In this document: positions 5,013 through 7,044 of the stretch, in pieces | How positions within the stretch are numbered: position 1 is the first letter of the stretch | Layout: every line of letters starts with the position of its first letter | Source of the DNA: an uncultured Pirellulaceae bacterium | GTDB taxonomy: Bacteria > Planctomycetota > Planctomycetia > Pirellulales > Pirellulaceae | Reading direction: 5' to 3' | NCBI GenBank assembly: GCA_934278005.1 | Contig: CAKQWG010000161.1 | Location: 1-7,044 of the forward strand | DNA: 7,044 bases | Position numbers and translations under genes: made by a program | The notes under the pieces: generated by a model | The model's database searches: none | Told to the model about the DNA's origin: nothing | Seen by the model: the letters and a program-made list of their open reading frames with translations, nothing else

Positions 5013-5606
5013 ATGAGACGTTTAGCTTGTGCAGCCATGTTCGTCCTGGCTGCTGGGGCCATGCCGCACAGTGAAGCCACTGCGCAATTTGGTATCAGCT
5101 TCGGTAACTACAGTGGCTATGGGAACTATGGCGGCTATGGGAACTATGGTGGCTATGGTAATTACGGAGGTTACGGAGGTTACGGTGGCTATGGTGGGCT
5201 TGGCTACGGCGGGTTGAATTACGGCGGACTGGGCTATGGCTCTGGCCTGAGCCTGAGTGTCGGACCGTCGCTAAGCTACAACCGTCTTGGCTACGGCAAC
5301 TACAGCACCTATCGCCCCAGCTACGGTGTGGGCTATGGCAACTACAGCACCTATCGCCCCAGCTACGGTGTGGGCTATGGCAACTACAGCACCTATCGCC
5401 CCAGCTACGGTGTGGGCTATGGCAACTACAGCACCTATCGCCCCAGCTACGGTATGGGCTATGGCAACTACAGCGCGTATCGACCCAGCTATGGTGTGGG
5501 CTGTGGCAACTACAGCACGTATCGACCCAGCTATGGTGTGGGCTGTGCGAACTACAGCGCGTATCGACCCAGCCATGTTCACCGAGTCCGGCGCCAGTGT
5601 TGGTAA
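5013..5606 (+). CDS. Secreted tyrosine/glycine-rich tandem-repeat protein
   Basis: This 197-residue protein starts at ATG 5013, behind a strong ribosome-binding site (AAGAGGGAG at 4997-5005, 7-base spacing). Residues 1-24 form a clear Sec signal peptide (MRRLACAAMFVLAAGAM, then ATA before QFG). The mature 173 residues fall in three parts: YGNYGG x3 then YGG x3 and GGLGYG-like repeats (36-76), a short linker (77-93), and seven 14-residue units of consensus YGNYSTYRPSYGVG (94-191). About 39 mature residues are tyrosine. Units 6 and 7 replace the leading Tyr with Cys (C164, C178), and the tail ends RVRRQCW with C196. No catalytic domain is visible. Such composition is seen in structural, adhesive or phase-separating proteins, and Tyr could be cross-linked, but this is analogy. 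It is transcribed away from the deacetylase/regBA cluster and towards the SMP-30 gene. Reading frame and export are well supported; function is unknown. Confidence 0.85.
   Translation: MRRLACAAMFVLAAGAMPHSEATAQFGISFGNYSGYGNYGGYGNYGGYGNYGGYGGYGGYGGLGYGGLNYGGLGYGSGLSLSVGPSLSYNRLGYGNYSTYRPSYGVGYGNYSTYRPSYGVGYGNYSTYRPSYGVGYGNYSTYRPSYGMGYGNYSAYRPSYGVGCGNYSTYRPSYGVGCANYSAYRPSHVHRVRRQCW
5118..5198 (+). repeat. 18-bp and 9-bp tandem repeats encoding YGNYGG / YGG
   Basis: Three 18-bp units (5118-5135, 5136-5153, 5154-5171) encode YGNYGG, followed by three 9-bp units (5172-5198) encoding YGG. Third-codon positions vary more than in the downstream 42-bp array, so this block looks older. Confidence 0.75.
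5292..5585 (+). repeat. 42-bp tandem repeat, seven units, in frame
   Basis: Seven consecutive 42-bp units each encode 14 residues. Units 2 and 3 are identical; unit 1 differs from them by one base (TAC for TAT) and unit 4 by one base (GTG to ATG). Units 5-7 share other changes (CGA for CGC, TAT for TAC, GCG or ACG for ACC), and unit 7 degenerates at its end. This points to recent duplication at the 5' side and decay at the 3' side. Because 42 is a multiple of three and no unit contains a stop in several frames, long false open frames arise on both strands here. Confidence 0.92.
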
Positions 5607-5656
5607 TGCCCGTGTTGGTCTGGTTGCTGATTGAGCAAAAGGCGCGAGTCGTTTGA

Positions 5657-5706
5657 CAGCCATCGAGAGCGGGCTGAATTACGCCCAGCGTTTCACTCGA
5701 TGGCTG
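5657..5706. terminator. 11-bp inverted repeat between convergent genes (bidirectional terminator candidate)
   Basis: CAGCCATCGAG (5657-5667) pairs perfectly with CTCGATGGCTG (5696-5706). Inside, GGGC (5671-5674) can pair with GCCC (5683-5686), giving a nested stem. It starts 50 bases after the repeat gene stop and ends 8 bases before the end of the SMP-30 gene, so it could terminate both convergent transcripts. Neither side has a real T-run (only GTTTG on the left), so Rho-dependent stopping or mRNA 3'-end protection is as likely. Confidence 0.55.
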
Positions 5707-5714
5707 ACGCCGAT

Positions 5715-6749
5715 CTACTGCTGTATGGTCGCAGTCGCCAGTCCGCGGGCGTTGGTTTTGATGCGGCACAACATTGAATCGACAGTCATGTACAAGTAAC
5801 CGTCGGGTCCAAAGCAACAATTGCTCGTGGGGCTTGCCGTGATCAACCGGCCCAATACTTTTCCAGAAGCATCCATGACATAGATACCGCCTGGACCGCT
5901 GGCCCACAGATTTCCTTGTCGGTCCACCGCCAGGCCATCAGGCAGACCTGGTTCTTTGCCAACGCGTTCCGTGACGTTGAGAAGCTCTTTAGCTGCCCCG
6001 AGCGTGCCGTCCTGCTTGACAGGAAACGCGGTCCAATTCGCGCGTGCGGGATCGGACTGAGCGATGTACAGCGTTTGTTCGTCGGGGGAAAAAGCGATTC
6101 CATTGGGTCGCTCAATGTCCTTGGTCAGCAGAGTTAATTCGCCATCTGCAGACAAGCGATAGACGCCACAGAAATCGAGCTCTCGCTGCGGATCCTCGGC
6201 ACGCCCAGGCAGTCCGTAGGGAGGGTCGGTAAAGTAGATGTCGCCATTGGATTTAACGATACCGTCATTAGGGCTATTGAGTCGCTTGCCGCGGTAGTTA
6301 TCGACCAGCGTCTGCTTGCCACCATTTTCCCTGAGCACGCTCAGGCGTCGATCGCCGTGTTCGCACATCACCAACCTGCCCTGCAGGTCGAGCATCAGCC
6401 CATTCGACCCTGGCTCCAACCCATAGTAGCTCACTCCCGTATATCCGGAGGGCGACATGAATAGCGAAATTGTCCCATCCCGCTGCCACTTGAAAATGCT
6501 GTTTCGAGGGATGTCCGAAAACAGCAGATGACCATCCTGGCCACCGATCCACACGGGGCCCTCTGCCCAGGTGAAGCCCGTGGCTAAAACCTCGATCTGG
6601 GCCGACGGGTCGACCAGCTGATCCATTCTATCAGTGGTGCGTTCAATCGATCCCAGCGTCTGCTGGGCCCAGGCGTCTGATTGGCCAATGGAGAGGGCTG
6701 AGACCGATGCGATCAAGGCCGAGAGGACTAGTGCACGCAACATAGGCAT
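5715..6749 (-). CDS. Secreted SMP-30/gluconolactonase/LRE-family beta-propeller protein
   Basis: This 344-residue protein begins with a Sec signal peptide (MPMLRALVLSALIASVSAL, then AWA before QQ, cleavage after residue 28) and continues as a six-bladed SMP-30-like propeller. The metal-site residues of the family are present: E63 in WAEGPVW, N161 in NSPNDG and D271 in LPDGLAVD. N116 (GSNGL), FTDPPYGL and RPNGIAFSPD (N216) are also typical. Members hydrolyse sugar lactones such as gluconolactone, or related esters, using one divalent metal. Export suggests work on periplasmic or external sugars. I chose ATG 6749-6747 because the signal peptide starts there, though no clear Shine-Dalgarno precedes it; ATG 6743 is equally possible. 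The frame stays open upstream to a TTG at 6866 (383 residues), but that would bury the signal peptide. The gene converges on the Tyr/Gly repeat gene. Family is strong; the exact substrate is unknown. Confidence 0.92.
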   Translation of the reverse strand: MPMLRALVLSALIASVSALSIGQSDAWAQQTLGSIERTTDRMDQLVDPSAQIEVLATGFTWAEGPVWIGGQDGHLLFSDIPRNSIFKWQRDGTISLFMSPSGYTGVSYYGLEPGSNGLMLDLQGRLVMCEHGDRRLSVLRENGGKQTLVDNYRGKRLNSPNDGIVKSNGDIYFTDPPYGLPGRAEDPQRELDFCGVYRLSADGELTLLTKDIERPNGIAFSPDEQTLYIAQSDPARANWTAFPVKQDGTLGAAKELLNVTERVGKEPGLPDGLAVDRQGNLWASGPGGIYVMDASGKVLGRLITASPTSNCCFGPDGYLYMTVDSMLCRIKTNARGLATATIQQ

Positions 6750-6795
6750 GTTTGTTAACTCGCTTAGTTTGGGAGGCAGGTAGAGCGTGAGGCAG

Positions 6796-6805
6796 GCCAG
6801 CTGGC
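6796..6805. promoter_or_regulatory. 10-bp perfect palindrome upstream of the SMP-30 gene
   Basis: GCCAGCTGGC at 6796-6805 is a perfect palindrome, 47-56 bp upstream of the chosen SMP-30 start. It could be an operator, but one palindrome of this size in GC-rich DNA may be chance. Confidence 0.22.
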
Positions 6806-6857
6806 TACAGCCGCCGAACACGACTAGCGACGAGTGGCCTAAATTCATTTTCGGGCT

Positions 6858-6863
6858 ATCATA
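6858..6863 (-). promoter_or_regulatory. Weak -10-like box for the SMP-30 gene
   Basis: The minus strand reads TATGAT (5 of 6 matches to TATAAT) about 109 bp upstream of ATG 6749, without a recognisable -35. If used, the TTG at 6866 could not be the start codon, which agrees with the shorter form of the protein. Low confidence. Confidence 0.22.
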
Positions 6864-6909
6864 CAACCATTCCGACGCGCAGGCACACGATTTCGCAGCG
6901 AAACGGCCA

Positions 6910-7044
6910 CTGGCGACGGTAGCTACGCTCGCCAGAGCGTGGGACGCTTCATATTGGCAGCCACCGTCTGGCGACGGTAGCTACGCTCGCCAGAGCGTGG
7001 GACGCTTCATATTGGCAGCCACCGTCTGGCGACGGTAGCTACGC
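6910..7044. repeat. 58-bp tandem repeat array with dyad-symmetric core (continues past edge)
   Basis: Identical 58-bp units start at 6910, 6968 and 7026; the third is cut after 19 bases by the window edge. Each unit opens with CTGGCGA...TCGCCAG, a 7-bp inverted repeat around the palindrome GTAGCTAC, and continues with AGCGT-GGG-ACGCT, a second 5-bp hairpin. There is no open frame with protein character and no variable spacer. The bases just before 6910 (GGCCAC) resemble the end of the previous unit, so the array probably begins there. It lies about 160 bp upstream of the SMP-30 start. It resembles REP-like dispersed palindromic elements; the identity of the copies suggests recent duplication. 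Confidence 0.88.

Noticed and set aside
5271..5663. Second minus-strand frame and a plus-strand frame (5287-5634) of repeated Ala/Val/Ile or Thr/Ala/Pro units
   Set aside because: Both are other-frame readings of the same 42-bp repeat, without a signal peptide or ribosome-binding site.
5095..5907. Long minus-strand open frame (270 codons) rich in Ser, His and Cys across the repeat gene
   Set aside because: It is a by-product of the 42-bp in-frame repeat; it has no ribosome-binding site, runs over the end of the SMP-30 gene, and the plus frame has a signal peptide and strong start.
6750..6866. N-terminal extension of the SMP-30 protein from TTG 6866 or ATG 6848
   Set aside because: No ribosome-binding site is present, and it would place the evident signal peptide at residue 40 of the protein.
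6910..7044. CRISPR array
   Set aside because: The 58-bp units are directly abutting and identical, with no variable spacers and no cas genes in the window.

Overview
The window most likely comes from a planctomycete chromosome (Planctomycetota, probably a Pirellulaceae-like lineage). This is inference and was not checked by any search. It rests on moderately high GC, several small secreted low-complexity proteins with Sec signal peptides, loose ribosome-binding sites at some genes, and the gene mix: a BshB1-type PIG-L deacetylase, a RegB/RegA-type redox two-component pair, a xylose-isomerase-like TIM-barrel protein and a secreted SMP-30-type beta-propeller. No rRNA, tRNA, CRISPR array, transposase or phage gene was found.

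Layout. A secreted Ala/Pro-rich protein runs off the left edge (1-398, minus). A 281-base gap follows, with a terminator-like hairpin at 617-642, then a TIM-barrel sugar isomerase/epimerase-like gene (680-1588, minus). The next gap (1589-1795) holds a 10-bp inverted repeat around a possible -10 box and a strong hairpin after the response regulator gene. A minus-strand cluster then reads, in transcription order, PIG-L deacetylase (4685-3840), RegB-like kinase (3816-2476) and RegA-like regulator (2392-1796). A 327-base divergent region (4686-5012) with two pairs of 15-bp-spaced direct repeats separates this cluster from a plus-strand gene for a secreted Tyr/Gly repeat protein (5013-5606). That gene converges on a secreted SMP-30/gluconolactonase-family gene (6749-5715, minus) across an 11-bp inverted repeat. 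The right edge (6910-7044) enters a tandem array of 58-bp repeats rich in dyad symmetry.

How the genes may work together. RegB keeps the residues tied to redox sensing in proteobacterial RegB/PrrB: an NPF quinone-site motif and the conserved cysteine after the H-box. RegA keeps the phospho-acceptor and the Fis-type helix-turn-helix. These two are almost certainly partners. The deacetylase lies 23 bp upstream of regB. If it is a true BshB1 (bacillithiol synthesis), the cluster would pair a low-molecular-weight-thiol enzyme with a redox sensor, but that link is a hypothesis. The other genes show no direct functional tie to it.

The most unusual items are the Tyr/Gly protein with seven 14-residue repeats, the 58-bp palindromic tandem array, and the TIM-barrel protein that seems to have lost most of its family's metal ligands. 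I found no clear evidence of a wholly new multi-gene system.
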